Shown: one piece after another, positions 1 to 11,374 of the stretch
Position numbering within the stretch: position 1 is the first letter of the stretch
Layout of the letters: each line of letters opens with the position of its first letter
From: Cloeon dipterum
Taxonomy: Eukaryota > Arthropoda > Insecta > Ephemeroptera > Baetidae
DNA: 64,000 nt
Direction of reading: 5' to 3'
Assembly: GCF_949628265.1 (NCBI RefSeq)
Contig: NC_088788.1
Span: 15,686,001-15,750,000, forward strand
Position numbers and translations under genes: made by a program
Notes under the pieces: model-generated
The model's database searches: none
Told to the model about the DNA's origin: nothing
Seen by the model: the letters and a program-made list of their open reading frames with translations, nothing else

Positions 1-1010
1 ATTTCAAGCCATTTGAGATTTAAACCAAACTCAAACCGTTTAGAACTGTTTTAAACTACCAAAAACGCGTAAATTCTAAAGGTCTCATCCACGTATTATT
101 AGGCAACAACTGGCTTATCCGGTTGCAGCTGAATTTTGAGCCAGTATATGAGCATTTTTGCCGGCGGCTGGTGTGGCTGGCAAATTTTTAAAAGTGATAT
201 TTTAGGTTTGATAACGCTGAACGGACGGGAGGTCTATAGAGGCCAATTTTTAATCCGTCACTTTTCTTTATTTTTGGCCGGCAACTGGCACAGCTTGGCC
301 ACAGCCACTGCAGCTTGCAACTGACCAATTCGTCGTAATAACGTTTAAATCGGTCAAATATTTGGTTCCATTGCTGAAATCAGGTCTATATACTTAAACA
401 TTTAATATGTTGATGCATCAACACAGCAATGACAATGTCACAACATTGAGTGCTAACCAACATAATATTATTTAAAATGTTGACGCTCGAGGTTGTTTGT
501 TTTATGATAGAAACGGACTTCATTCTCGTTGCTCTAAACTTATTTATTTCTCTGACGATATTCAGCGTCATAGTAGTGCCCTATTTCATGATAAAATAAT
601 AATACAAAAAAAGCAACCTAATAATATCATTCTAATTTTAAATTGAAAATTGAGTTAATGGCTCTACTCAAATCAACTAATAAAAACATTATTCTGAAAA
701 AGTTAGACCGTTCATAAGAAAGACGAAAATTTCAGTTTTCTGGAAAAATGTGAAAGGTCAAAATACTTGCAAATTGTGTCAAAAATGACTACCTAAAATA
801 AAATTGGAATCCGTCTTAAGCTGATTATTAAATTTAAAACATTTCTTATAGTGAGCAAATAAGCTTAGAAAAAATAATTCGTAAGTTGATACCAGTTTCA
901 GAAGTGCAACACTTAAGATATTATTTTGATTTTTTACACAATACTTGAGAATTTATGTTTATTCATTTTTTTATTGGGGATGATATTTGAACAACGATTT
1001 TTTGCTGCAG
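1..1010. other. Intronic/upstream sequence of the LSD1 gene
   Basis: This AT-rich stretch precedes the first recognisable LSD1 exon. The acceptor at 1009-1010 opens an exon in the middle of the SWIRM domain, so the stretch is most likely an intron whose donor lies left of the window. I looked for the expected preceding SWIRM residues in all frames and found none. Nothing else is recognisable. Confidence 0.6.
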
Positions 1011-4000
1011 TTGCAATTGTGGCTGCAGAATCCGAAGCAGCAGCTGGTGGCTGACTCGTCAGTGGGGCAAATCGAAAGTCCTTACAACACGGACCCTGCG
1101 TTCGTCCTCAGAATTCACTCTTTCCTTGAAAGACATGGTTTCATCAACTTCGGCATTTTCAAACGCATAAAGGTAAGTACCTGAACATTATTCAGCCCAA
1201 TTAGACAATTCAGTTCTGCTCGCAGCCTTTGCCAACGAAGAAGTATGGCAAAGCCATTGTGATCGGCGCAGGCATTGCAGGATTGGCTGCTGCACAGCAG
1301 ATGCAGCAGTTTGGAATGGAGGTCATTGTCCTTGAAGCAAGAGTAAGTTTAATGACTTATTTTTGTAAATTTTTAATTTATTATATTGATTAGCGTCTAG
1401 ATCAAAATTGTCTACACAAACAATACTGTTGCTAAACAATAATGCAAATAATATTTGCATGATTTTAATTTATTTACAATTTTCTACCAATTTTTAATAT
1501 CATTGGGAAAAAACTACTTTTTTTAATCAATGCATGACAAAAGAAATTTAACCATCTCCCCATTTTTCGTGATTTTATAGGATCGTGTTGGCGGCCGCAT
1601 TGCCACCTTCCGCAAGGGCAACTACATCGCTGACCTGGGTGCCATGGTGGTCACCGGCCTAGGTGGCAACCCGGTCACCGTGCTTTCTAAGCAGATTTCC
1701 ATGGAGCTGCACAAGATAAGGCAGAAATGCCCGCTATACGAATCCAACGGCAACACGGTGAGAACAAAGTTTATTTCAAACAGAACGAAATATCACTATT
1801 TGGCGAAAACACGAGTAGGTTTTCATGGAGTATTTAGTGGTAATATTTCTTGACTTATTTTATGAGCCACGAATTATTTTGGCGTCAACACGTTACTTGT
1901 ACAGAAACGAAAACAGAAAAATTACACGCCGCTTTCGTTGTGCTTTCTGAAGCAGCAGCCACTTTCTTCTATCTCTAAATTGGTTGGCAACTCTTGCAGC
2001 GTTCCGATAAATCCAGGAATTTTTATGAAACATTTTGTCAAATCTGGTGACATTCGGGACGTTGCCAGCCAGTCAATGCTGACACTGTCATATTGCACCT
2101 TAACTAACTGTGTGTGTGTGCGTGCGCGTCACTGCTTGCCTGCTTGCCCTGCGCTGTGTTGCCTGCTCTGTGACTGAAGGCGGGCGGTGTTCAGGTTCCC
2201 AAGGACAAGGACGAAATGGTCGAGCGCGAGTTTAACCGGTTGCTTGAGGCCACCAGCTACCTCTCGCACCAGCTCGACTTCAACTACACGGGCGGCAAGC
2301 CCGTGTCCCTCGGACAGGCGCTCGAGTGGGTCATCAAGTGAGTCATTTTGATTTATTTGCTTCAATAAACTGTGAACTTGCGTTATTTATCAGGCTGCAG
2401 GAGAAAAACGTCAAGGAGAAGCAGGTGTCGCACCTGAAGGCCGTGATCGCACTGCAGGAGAAGCTCCGGGCCAATCAACAGAGGGTAATCAGATCAAAAA
2501 ATTAATTAAAGCCTGATTTTAAAAAAGGTAGAAAAGACAGTCTGTTTTTTTTTAATAAAAACTTAATTTTTTCTATTAAACTTTCCTCCAATATAAATCC
2601 CAAGGAAACGTTATAACGAGTAGTTGATCACAGCCTAATAAAATTCGACTATTTCCCAAAGATTCTGTCTAAATTTAACAGCCCTCTACGAAGTGATTTA
2701 ACTCTTTTGTTATTATCCTACTACATAAAATTCTCTAATTCTATTTTAAGATGATGACCACCAAGGAAAAAATTGCCGAGCTGACAAAGCAGCAAAAGAC
2801 GCTAGGCGAAAATAAGAACCGAGACATCACACAGGAATTTGTTCTGCGTTCAAAACAGCGCGAATTAAACAACGAGTGTCGTGTTAGTGCAGATTTGTGA
2901 ATTCAATCTCGTTGATTCTTGAACATTTCACTCTCTTTTGAGAAGGAGTGGGACCAGCTGCTCGAACAGCAAAAGGAGATTGAGGAGAAGCTGCAGGAGC
3001 TGGAGGCATCGCCGCCGAGCGACGTCTACCTGTCTTCGCGGGACAGGCAAATCCTGGACTGGCACTTTGCCAACCTTGAATTCGCCAACGCCACACCCCT
3101 GTCCAACCTGTCCCTCAAGCACTGGGACCAGGACGATGACTTTGAATTCACTGGCAGCCACTTGACTGGTATTTAGACTCTGATGAGTTGAGAGTTTTAA
3201 TTCAACCATGTTATTTCACAGTCCGCAACGGATACTCATGCGTGCCGGTGGCGCTGTCTGATAACCTGGACATCAAGTTGAGCACTGCCGTGCGCCAGAT
3301 CAGATACAACAGCTCTGGAGTGGAGGTCGTCACCAGCAATGCCAGGAACCAAAGCAATGCATTCACATACAGAGGTAGGAATTGTTTTAAAACAATAATT
3401 TTTATTATTCATGGAAAATATTGACAAATTAATTTGAGGCTTAAAAAGCCATGAAGAAAAATCGAATCTCTACAGTACAACATATTACAACTATGTATTT
3501 TTTGTCGAAAAATATCAAGTTCCGAAAAATTTATGCCTTCATTCATGGTTTTATTGTTTTTTTCGGGCTTCGATCGCGATTTAAAACAGTTTTAGTGAGT
3601 CTTCAGTGTGGCTTGGAGTCATATGTATAACTGAATAATATATTTGTTCTCACTTAGCATAAAAAAATAAATAATACGTAAAAAATACTATAGTAAACCT
3701 TCTGAATTTCCCAACCTTATTTTGGTTGATCACATGATTGACGCAAAACCTGATGCTGAACTCATTGTTGTAGCGGGGGTTGCGTGTTTTTAAAGATCAA
3801 ATCAAATTATTGTCTTCGCCAGGATTCGCAAAAACCCACTGCTTTACAGAAAAAATGGGGATTCCGTAATTTTTCGTAATATGACTGCTGAAATATAAAT
3901 TTTTAAATCAATTTCATTGCCATCTGGTTTTAAATTCGTCCAATAATTTTTCATTTTCTCTGTCTTATTTATCTCAAGGCATGATATTTTAGGATCTTTA

Positions 4001-5768
4001 AATAGGAGAAAACTTGGAAAATGTGGGCTGTTTAGTTTTTGCGCTAAGAAAACAGGAGTGCATTTTATTGCATTGCATAATTTGTGAACCCTGGTTTTAA
4101 AAGTTTACTTGGATTTATAAAAATTTTTCAAGCTGTATTAATTATGTCCGAACAGCCGACGTGGTGCTGTGCACGCTGCCGCTGGGCGTGCTGAAGCAGT
4201 CGACACAGCAGCAGCAGATGCCGTCCGGCCTGCCGAACACGGTCCAGTTTCATCCGCCGCTGCCTGACTGGAAGGTGGCTGCTATCCAACGCCTAGGCTT
4301 CGGCAACCTGAACAAGGTTAGTATACCCCTTCCCCTCCTTCGGCTCTGAACACATTTTTGATGACAGGTGGTGTTGTGCTTCGAACGCGCGTTCTGGGAC
4401 CACAACGCGAATCTATTTGGCCATGTGGGCAGCACGACCGCCAGCAGGGGCGAGCTCTTCCTCTTCTGGAACCTGTACAAGGCACCTGTGCTGCTTGCCC
4501 TGGTAGCTGGCGAGGCAGCCGCAATCATGGAGAACGTCAGCGATGACGTCATCGTCGGCCGATGCATCGCCGTTCTCAAGGGCATCTTTGGCAATGCGAA
4601 TGTGCCACAGGTGAGCTGTCAATATGTCAATCTCCTTCCCCATCGCCTCAAAACATCTTTTTGTATTTTAAAAGGTTTTATTCAGGGCTGCAAAAATAGG
4701 ATATTTTTTTACGCAGTGTTTGCACTATGCTATTTGTCTATTACCGCGCAAGAACCCTATTATGGTAAAATTGAGGACAGAAAAATCATTTTTAAATCAT
4801 GATTCTTCAACGCAGTAGTAGTTTTTTTAAATTAATCACAAATATATTTTTCATTTGGCAGGAAAAATTGAAAAATATTTCGACAATAATTTTTTATGAA
4901 AGATTTTCCTATTCTAAATCTATTATGGCAAAATTCCATAGACTCCCGCACAAACGGGTTAAGTTAGAACAACAACATCAATTCAATATTTTTATAATGA
5001 ATTATTTGCAGCCGAAAGAAACGGTTGTAACCAGGTGGAGGGCCGACCCTTGGTCAAGGGGCTCTTACTCTTTCGTGGCCGTTGGTTCGTCTGGCAACGA
5101 TTATGACATCCTCGCCGCCCCTGTAACGCCGCCGCCGAATCCTGGATCACAGCAGGCGCCCATGCCCAGATTGTACTTTGCTGGTAAGTACAAAACTAAA
5201 GAAAAAAATGAAAACACCCACTTCTTGGTGTAAAATGCTGCTGCACCTGCAGACACACTTGTAAAAATATTTTTGTCATGAAGATTTATTGAGTTGAAGT
5301 GCAAGAAATTCAGATTTACCTTTTGTACGCTTCTGTAGGATTTTGGTATGTGGAATTTTTTTAATATTATGTACCAATAAATTAATAGTGTATATTTTAC
5401 AATTTTACTAACACAAAAAAATGTGAAAATAGGGACTTCAGGAAAACCACTGGAAAGTCATCATATCCATTATTGTTTACCCTGACCCTTATGGAACCTT
5501 CTACAAGCTATAAGATTTTATATAAAAAATATATATATTTACTCACCGTTTAAGATAATTATGATTAAAACAAAAGGATTTTTGTGTTTCAGGCGAACAC
5601 ACGATTCGCAATTACCCGGCAACGGTGCACGGAGCCTTTCTGAGCGGTCTGCGCGAAGGCGGCCGGATTTCAGACCAGTTTGCTGGCTGCCCATACACGT
5701 CAGCTCCGGGTGCGGTTCCCGCCCCTGCGGCCTCCGCGGCCGCCCCCTCCCCTGCGGTCGTGACGTAG
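1011..5768 (+). CDS. KDM1A: Lysine-specific histone demethylase 1 (LSD1/KDM1A), 5' partial
   Basis: Nuclear FAD-dependent amine oxidase that removes methyl groups from histone H3K4me1/2, normally in a CoREST complex. I join twelve exons: 1011-1172, 1226-1342, 1581-1757, 2195-2337, 2394-2484, 2751-2882, 2943-3168, 3222-3374, 4156-4316, 4368-4610, 5012-5183, 5593-5768. All phases agree and give 650 residues to the TAG. The order is: second half of SWIRM (LQLWLQNPK to FGIFKRIK), the FAD dinucleotide motif GAGIAGLAA, the DRVGGR and [12 protein letters not shown] motifs, the two coiled Tower helices (exons 5-7) that bind CoREST, then the second oxidase half. The FAD-contacting lysine of family members is at the end of GFGNLNK (codon 4314-4316). 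[14 protein letters not shown] is intact near the C-terminus. The N-terminus and first half of SWIRM lie outside the window. A poly(A) signal (ATTAAA, 5845-5850) follows the stop. The Drosophila orthologue is Su(var)3-3. Confidence 0.95.
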
Positions 5769-5868
5769 GCTTAAGAATATTTGTCTCTCTCGCACGCATT
5801 TCTAGTATTTATTTTCACCATTCCTTGGAAGTGTATATCTCTCAATTAAAAATTGTAGTCAAATTATT

Positions 5869-8765
5869 TTATTGCGTTTTCTTTGTCGATGGTTTTTTCT
5901 TAGATTTTGAGCAGCAAATTTTGCTGAAAAGCCAGCTGAGGAATACGGGTGGAGCAAGGAGAACGGCGTAGACGTCCCACAGTCCTAGTTGGAGCCAGTT
6001 GAGATCAGCGCCAGCCGACCGCAGGTGATCAGAGGTCTTGTGTCTCAGGGCGTACTCGACCCAAAAGACAGCCCTCTCCAAAGGCGACTCGGGCTGGTCT
6101 CTGTACTGCGCTGTCCTAGCTCTCGATGCTTCTTTCAATCTGGAATTACAATTAATAATCTCAAACTATTTTTTATTTTTGCATTGCCTTAATTTTTTGT
6201 CATTTTAGTAAATTTTATGGTCAGGAGTTGAAAGGATTTAAATTGAATTATAGTTAACCATACTATCACTCATCATGCAGTTGAAGCAAAGTGTGAATTA
6301 GGCATGTGTAGCATCAATTCAAGAGGAACTAATATATTAATATAAATTAACCTACAGTGACATGATTGTTTTCATATTTTACATGTTAAACAATTAAAAT
6401 ATTTTTTGAAATTTTTTTACCTACAAAAATTACAAAGATTTTGGGCGTTTTTTTATTACCTTGGGTTGTAAAGGGCCTCGTTGAGAGCCCAGAGCACAGA
6501 CTCTTTGGTGACGTTGTTGAAGTCGAGCAGAATACCAAAGCCGCCGTGCTGTGCCTTCTTCATATTGAGCGTCTGGTCGCCAAAAATGGGAATGCCAACC
6601 AGGACGACGCCGTGCAGGGCCGCTTCCTGCGCGCTCAGCAGGCCGCCGTGCGTTATGAAAACGTCTACCTTGGGATGGGCTGTAAGAAGACATTTTTATC
6701 ATGTCAAAGTGGCAAAAAAAATCTACCGATTCAATTTACAAATTGCAGACCGTATCATATCTCTTCCAACCTAATGGTTTAATTCTTTCATACCAAGGAT
6801 CTGCTGCTGGGGCAACCACTTTGCCAATTTAAGGTTGGGGGGATGTGTGAGGGTAGCGGGCAGCGAGTCGGCCTCCCACTTCCATAGCACCCTCTGCTTC
6901 AGCTGAGCAAACGCGTCGACGAACGCTTTGACCCTGGCCTCGCCCATCTGCTCGCTGCGAAGGTTGCTGCCCATGGAGAAGTAGACGACGCCGTGCTCGG
7001 CGCCGTCCAGGAAAAGCCGCAGCTCGTCGGGCAGCGGCCGGACCTCACTGCGAGAAACGTGCATGCCACCCACCTCGACCACGTTCGGCAGCAGCGGCCG
7101 CGGGTAGTTGAGACTGAAGTGCTGGTTCACCAGCACCACCGCCGCACGCGACTCCAGCTCCAAAACGTGGGGCGTCTCTGGCCCAAATAACTGAAGACAA
7201 TTTAAAAGAAAACTTTTTCAAAAAAAAGGCTAAACATTTACCAAATAATAAAAAAATTTCAATTTATTTTAGATAGATTTTGTTGGGTTTTTACTATTTT
7301 TAGCCAATTAAAATCTAAACGGTATAGAAAGATGCTAAATTAAATTTTCCACGTCAGGAGATTTAAGCCCTAACCCCTATAAAATTTATTAAAATATTTT
7401 AACGCTATTTTGGTAAATTTGAAAGAGACCGTTTTGCTAATGGTGTCGTGTCTGGGGAGGTAATAGTAGAAATGTCCAAGGTCCCAGAGGGTGGTCATCA
7501 CGACGTTGGTCATCCTCTCGGTGAACGTCATCTTGTGCGTGTATTCGAGCAAAGGGTTGGGGTAGTACGAGAGCGGCGTAGGGTTGGCCAGCGCGTAGTT
7601 GTGCCAGTGGAAACCGCCAAACGAGCAGAGCAGCACCAACGGCGCCTGATACACGGGATTTAATTTATCTACTAATAAACAGTAATCAAATAAATAAGTT
7701 AACTGTTATTATTGAAGTAGAGTTAACAATTGGTTGCCTTTCTAACTTAAACAAAAACTTATTATATAAAATTATGGTTGAGATTAATGATATTTTAGGT
7801 GAAATATTTTGTTCCAATTTTCAAACAGTGTTAGGACTGTTTTTACTTTTTTCCCACTCGATTTTCTTGCCAATAATACCGCATTTGAAGGATTTTCAAT
7901 TCTAGACTACACAATGTAGTTTCAATTTTTTTTTAAATAAAAGGCAAAATTTCCAAAATTTAGATTAATTGGTACCCTAGCGAATTTTGAACATTTTTAA
8001 TAAAAATGTAGCATTTTAGCCATTTGAGTAATATTCCTGGTGTTTAATTTTCCCATGCTCATAAACAGGATCAAAACTATGTTGTTTTAGATAAATTTAC
8101 CTCTAAAAAAACATCTGGAAACAAAAATAAATTGAAAATTAAATATGAAATAAAAATATTTAAACGCAAAAAACTTCTGCTACATAATGTAATTTTTTAT
8201 ATATGTATTGTTTCTTAAAATTTATATTTTGCATTCATCATTTTTAATATTCAAAACAATTTTTGTAGCTTAATGCTTAACTCGAAAATTCAGGAAAAAT
8301 TTATATGATTTTGAGACAAACCTTAAAGTGGTGTGCCAGCCCGTAGAGACCTTCATTGAGGAACTGCTCAACGATGACCAAATCAAAGCCCCTCTCATCT
8401 TGGAGGACGCGGTGGAAGGCCTCGGAGCCGGCCACGGTCTCGGTCATGCCGAGGCCCTTATTCCAAACGGTCACGGCCTGCTGGAAAGCGTTCATCTCGA
8501 ATCGCGAGAACGAGTGCTGCGTGAAGATGGAGCCGGCGAAGTCTGGCATCAGGTCGACGTCGGTGTAGTTGTGCTTGGCAGCGTCGGGGAAGGACGACAC
8601 GACCACCAGCTCGTGGCCTCGGGCGGCCAGCGCGGCGGCCAACGCTTCCAGCACGATGGCATGGCTTCGCGACGGAAAGGGGAAGACGGCGAGTATGCGG
8701 CCACCCTCGCCACCGGACGCCAACATCCACACCACCGTCAAGAAAACTGCTCCAATGCAACGCAT
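5869..8765 (-). CDS. UDP-glycosyltransferase (microsomal UGT)
   Basis: Transfers sugar from a UDP-sugar to small lipophilic acceptors; acts in the ER lumen. Five exons on the minus strand: 8765-8322, 7645-7430, 7190-6794, 6679-6460, 6139-5869. They give 515 residues, the usual family length. Residues 1-22 form a signal peptide; His35 in FPFPSRSH fits the catalytic histidine. The UDP-sugar signature is intact: WLPQQQIL from residue 345, FITHGG at 360-365, and PIFGDQ ending at Gln388. A hydrophobic C-terminal helix (roughly 478-496) is followed by a basic tail ending KKTQ, which fits the KKxx ER-retention motif. The second intron uses a weak donor (GTCTCT), but it is the only one that keeps phase. 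An acceptor just upstream of the ATG (minus-strand cag at about 8770) suggests a 5' UTR intron. A minus-strand AATAAA (5813-5808) lies in LSD1's 3' flank. The acceptor substrate cannot be read from sequence. Confidence 0.93.
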
Positions 8766-11290
8766 TTTCTCTGAAAATTACATGATTTTTTTTATTTAGT
8801 TCCTTTTTGAACCTTCTGCTCAGCACTTCCCGTGGGCTTGAGCTCGCACCGGGTCCCACGAGCCGAGCGGATAATATGAGGTCCGAGTGGCCGCAGAGGG
8901 GCTTGGGACCAAAATGTGGCTTTTTTTCGCCTCCCCGCACCGAGGTCTTTTTACTGAAACGCCAGACTTTTTTGTCCCTTTCAAGCCTCTGGAAAGGTGC
9001 GAAAACTAGCAAGTGGCGTCTCCAAACCTGTTGAGCTATTTGTGCGCATTTCGAGTCACCTTTTGCCATCTCTCTGACATTGGGTAGCTGCAGTAATAGA
9101 TCCCAGAAACACACACGATCAAATACCTATAGAGACATCCCATTGCTTTGACACTCATAAAAATTCCATTATAATGCGAGCCAACGGGCTAGTATGTTAT
9201 ATTTAATTAAATTAACATAACGGTTCTGGAAAGAGGCCACGCATTTTCTTTTTACCAGAACCCGACCTCATATATTTGATATTAATGCTTCAATTTGTTG
9301 CAACAGCCACTTTTATTTAAAAAAAAGGTATAAAATGGTGTTTCCATCAAAATTAAATCAACATTTTTTATTCTTACAGCCAAAAATTAATTTCTTTTAA
9401 TTTCATTATTTTCTAAAAGCAGAAAGAGAAGTCAGGATTATTTCGTACATTTTAATAAATTTCTCTTTTTATGTTGAATGCATGGTTAATTTTATTATTT
9501 TATCCTTTGGTGTAATTGTAATGTGAGTTGGAGATAATCAACACACAGCCCTTAACAAGTTAACAACTACGTTTTTTCTCAGATGAAGGCATTGCCAGAA
9601 ACGTTGAAGTTGAGCCTAGGATAGTGTCACTTTTCAAGATGTGCGTGACCTTGTTTATTCTATTATTTTTGAAAAACAAAAAAGTTCCCGCTTGCCGGTT
9701 ATTTTAAGCAAATCTTATCTTTTTCCACACGAGCATGTGCAAAGATAAATCGTTACGCATGCTACACTTTAAGCGTTGATTCGTGATCATTGTTTATATA
9801 TCATAATAAATTCAATTTTAAATATTGATGCACACGTAAGATCAGATTTTAATTAAAAATCAATGAAGGAATACGGAGAATGCGTTAAATTAGTTTGAAC
9901 ATTCAACGATTTCCAATTAAAATTAAACATTTATCACATACATATTAGGTAAGTAATTTATAAAAAAAATAATTATTTCATTAGCAAAAAAGTAATTTTT
10001 CTCACTGCGTGCACTCCTTTTATGGAACAAAATACAGACGAAAGCAATAAGGAACTCAAAATTCATCCCCTAGTTAGAGCGAGATTTTTAAACAATTTAC
10101 TTATATTCAAGAGTGTGTTGGAGATATAATATTATACCAATATAATTGAAGGAATTGAGCACCAGCTGGTTCAAGCACCTTCAACAGACTGAGTTCACGC
10201 ATGCGTCTGCGAAGATGTGAAAGAATATTTTTTAATCCCAATCATCTCTTGGGATTGAATCATAAGATACAACGGGTTCATGCGGTCCGCGTAGATTTAA
10301 ACTCTAAATCGCATCACAAACGCTCCTCTACAGAAATATGAAACAATATATAAGTCAATTAATATCTTTTTATTTAATTCAGTGCCAATTTACTGAAATC
10401 AACTAGAATAAAAATTGCGATATAAAATATTGACTGAATAAGCAGGTTTACAGCAATACGTTTTTTGATCGGTTCACCTCTTTTGAGATGGGCGACCAAC
10501 TAGTAGCAAACATCTCGCAAAAACTCCTTGTTCCGAAAAAAAATCGTGAACGAATTATAAATTATATGGTTGGAGGGAGCCAGTCAATGAAAGGACCAGT
10601 CCGTTAACAGGGCTTTTTATTGAAATGCTAGAAATTCGTACCGTGAAATTCATTCACGCGGTGCAAAAAAGGTGCAAACCATCAAGAAGCCAGTTGGAAA
10701 GATTTCGCAATCCTCAAAAATCCGAATGGACTCGTTATTGCAATGTAAGATAATCAAATGTAATAATTGGTTTGCCAGTAAAAGAAAACAATTGAATTAT
10801 TTAACCTGCCAATGTGATGTTTTGTTTGTTTGTTTGCACGGAGAGGAAAATTCGGCCCCATTACAGACAGTGAGATCAAAGGTTTCAAACCAGTAATTAT
10901 TAATTTAATGGGTTTAGTGCAATTTTCATTCCTACTAAAATGTTTTTTCAGATGCATTTGGCTTCATTTATAAGTACATAATTTTTTCAACTTGACTGAC
11001 CGGTTTAAAATTGTAGAATTTCACATTATCCTTTTATTTTAATTGTTTAAGATTTGAACACCCTCTGATCAAAACGAACAAAAGCAAGAGAGCGAGAAAA
11101 ATACAAGGTTCTCCGCACTTTTCGGCAAAACTTGTAGTGACAAGATTGCAATCGTTTTGATTGACATGTTTGCCTTGCACCACTCGCGCACCGTGGAGAC
11201 ACATAAGAGTCCAAAAATAGCTGCAAGCAGTAAATATGATAATTCGGAAAAAAGCGAGACCAATTTCCCAAGAAGACAACTGGAGGGGAA
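8766..11290. other. Intergenic region between the UGT and the first ammonium transporter
   Basis: About 2.5 kb separates the minus-strand UGT start from the plus-strand AMT promoter. It holds a SINE copy next to the UGT (8815-9035), a short motif shared with 46.64 kb (near 10468-10500), and otherwise AT-rich sequence. The minus-strand open frames at 11034-11346 show no family features and overlap the AMT promoter, so I do not call them. Confidence 0.6.
8815..9035 (-). repeat. SINE-like interspersed repeat, copy A
   Basis: Read on the minus strand, this stretch shares several blocks in the same order with 17231-17430: caccttTccag, ggcgtttca, gacctcggtgc, ctctgcggccact, tccgctcggct and gctcaagcccacggg. 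It also shares the caccttTccag and cctcggtgc blocks with the 46.4 kb copy. No clear 5S-like head is visible here, so the copy is probably truncated or diverged at its 5' end. It begins about 50 bp upstream of the UGT start codon, most likely inside a 5' UTR intron. The block alignment was done by eye. Confidence 0.8.
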
Positions 11291-11292
11291 AC

Positions 11293-11327
11293 TATATAAA
11301 TTGCTTCAAAACTTCCTAGGATCAGCA
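11293..11327 (+). promoter_or_regulatory. Core promoter of the first ammonium transporter (TATA + initiator)
   Basis: TATATAAAT lies at 11293-11301 and an arthropod-type initiator, TCAGCA, at 11322-11327. The initiator A (11324) is 31 bp from the first T of the TATA box, the standard spacing. The predicted leader is about 51 nt and runs straight into the split start codon. Confidence 0.7.
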
Positions 11328-11374
11328 GTGACAACAACTGCCTCAAACCAAACGCGTTTATTCCAAAACTGAAA

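Noticed and set aside
4543-4550. Perfect CRE (TGACGTCA) inside LSD1
   Set aside because: It falls in conserved coding sequence (NVSDDVIVG) and is explained by the protein.
11034-11346. Overlapping minus-strand frames of 64-99 codons upstream of the first AMT gene
   Set aside because: They overlap the AMT TATA box and initiator, occur in three frames and show no conserved motif.
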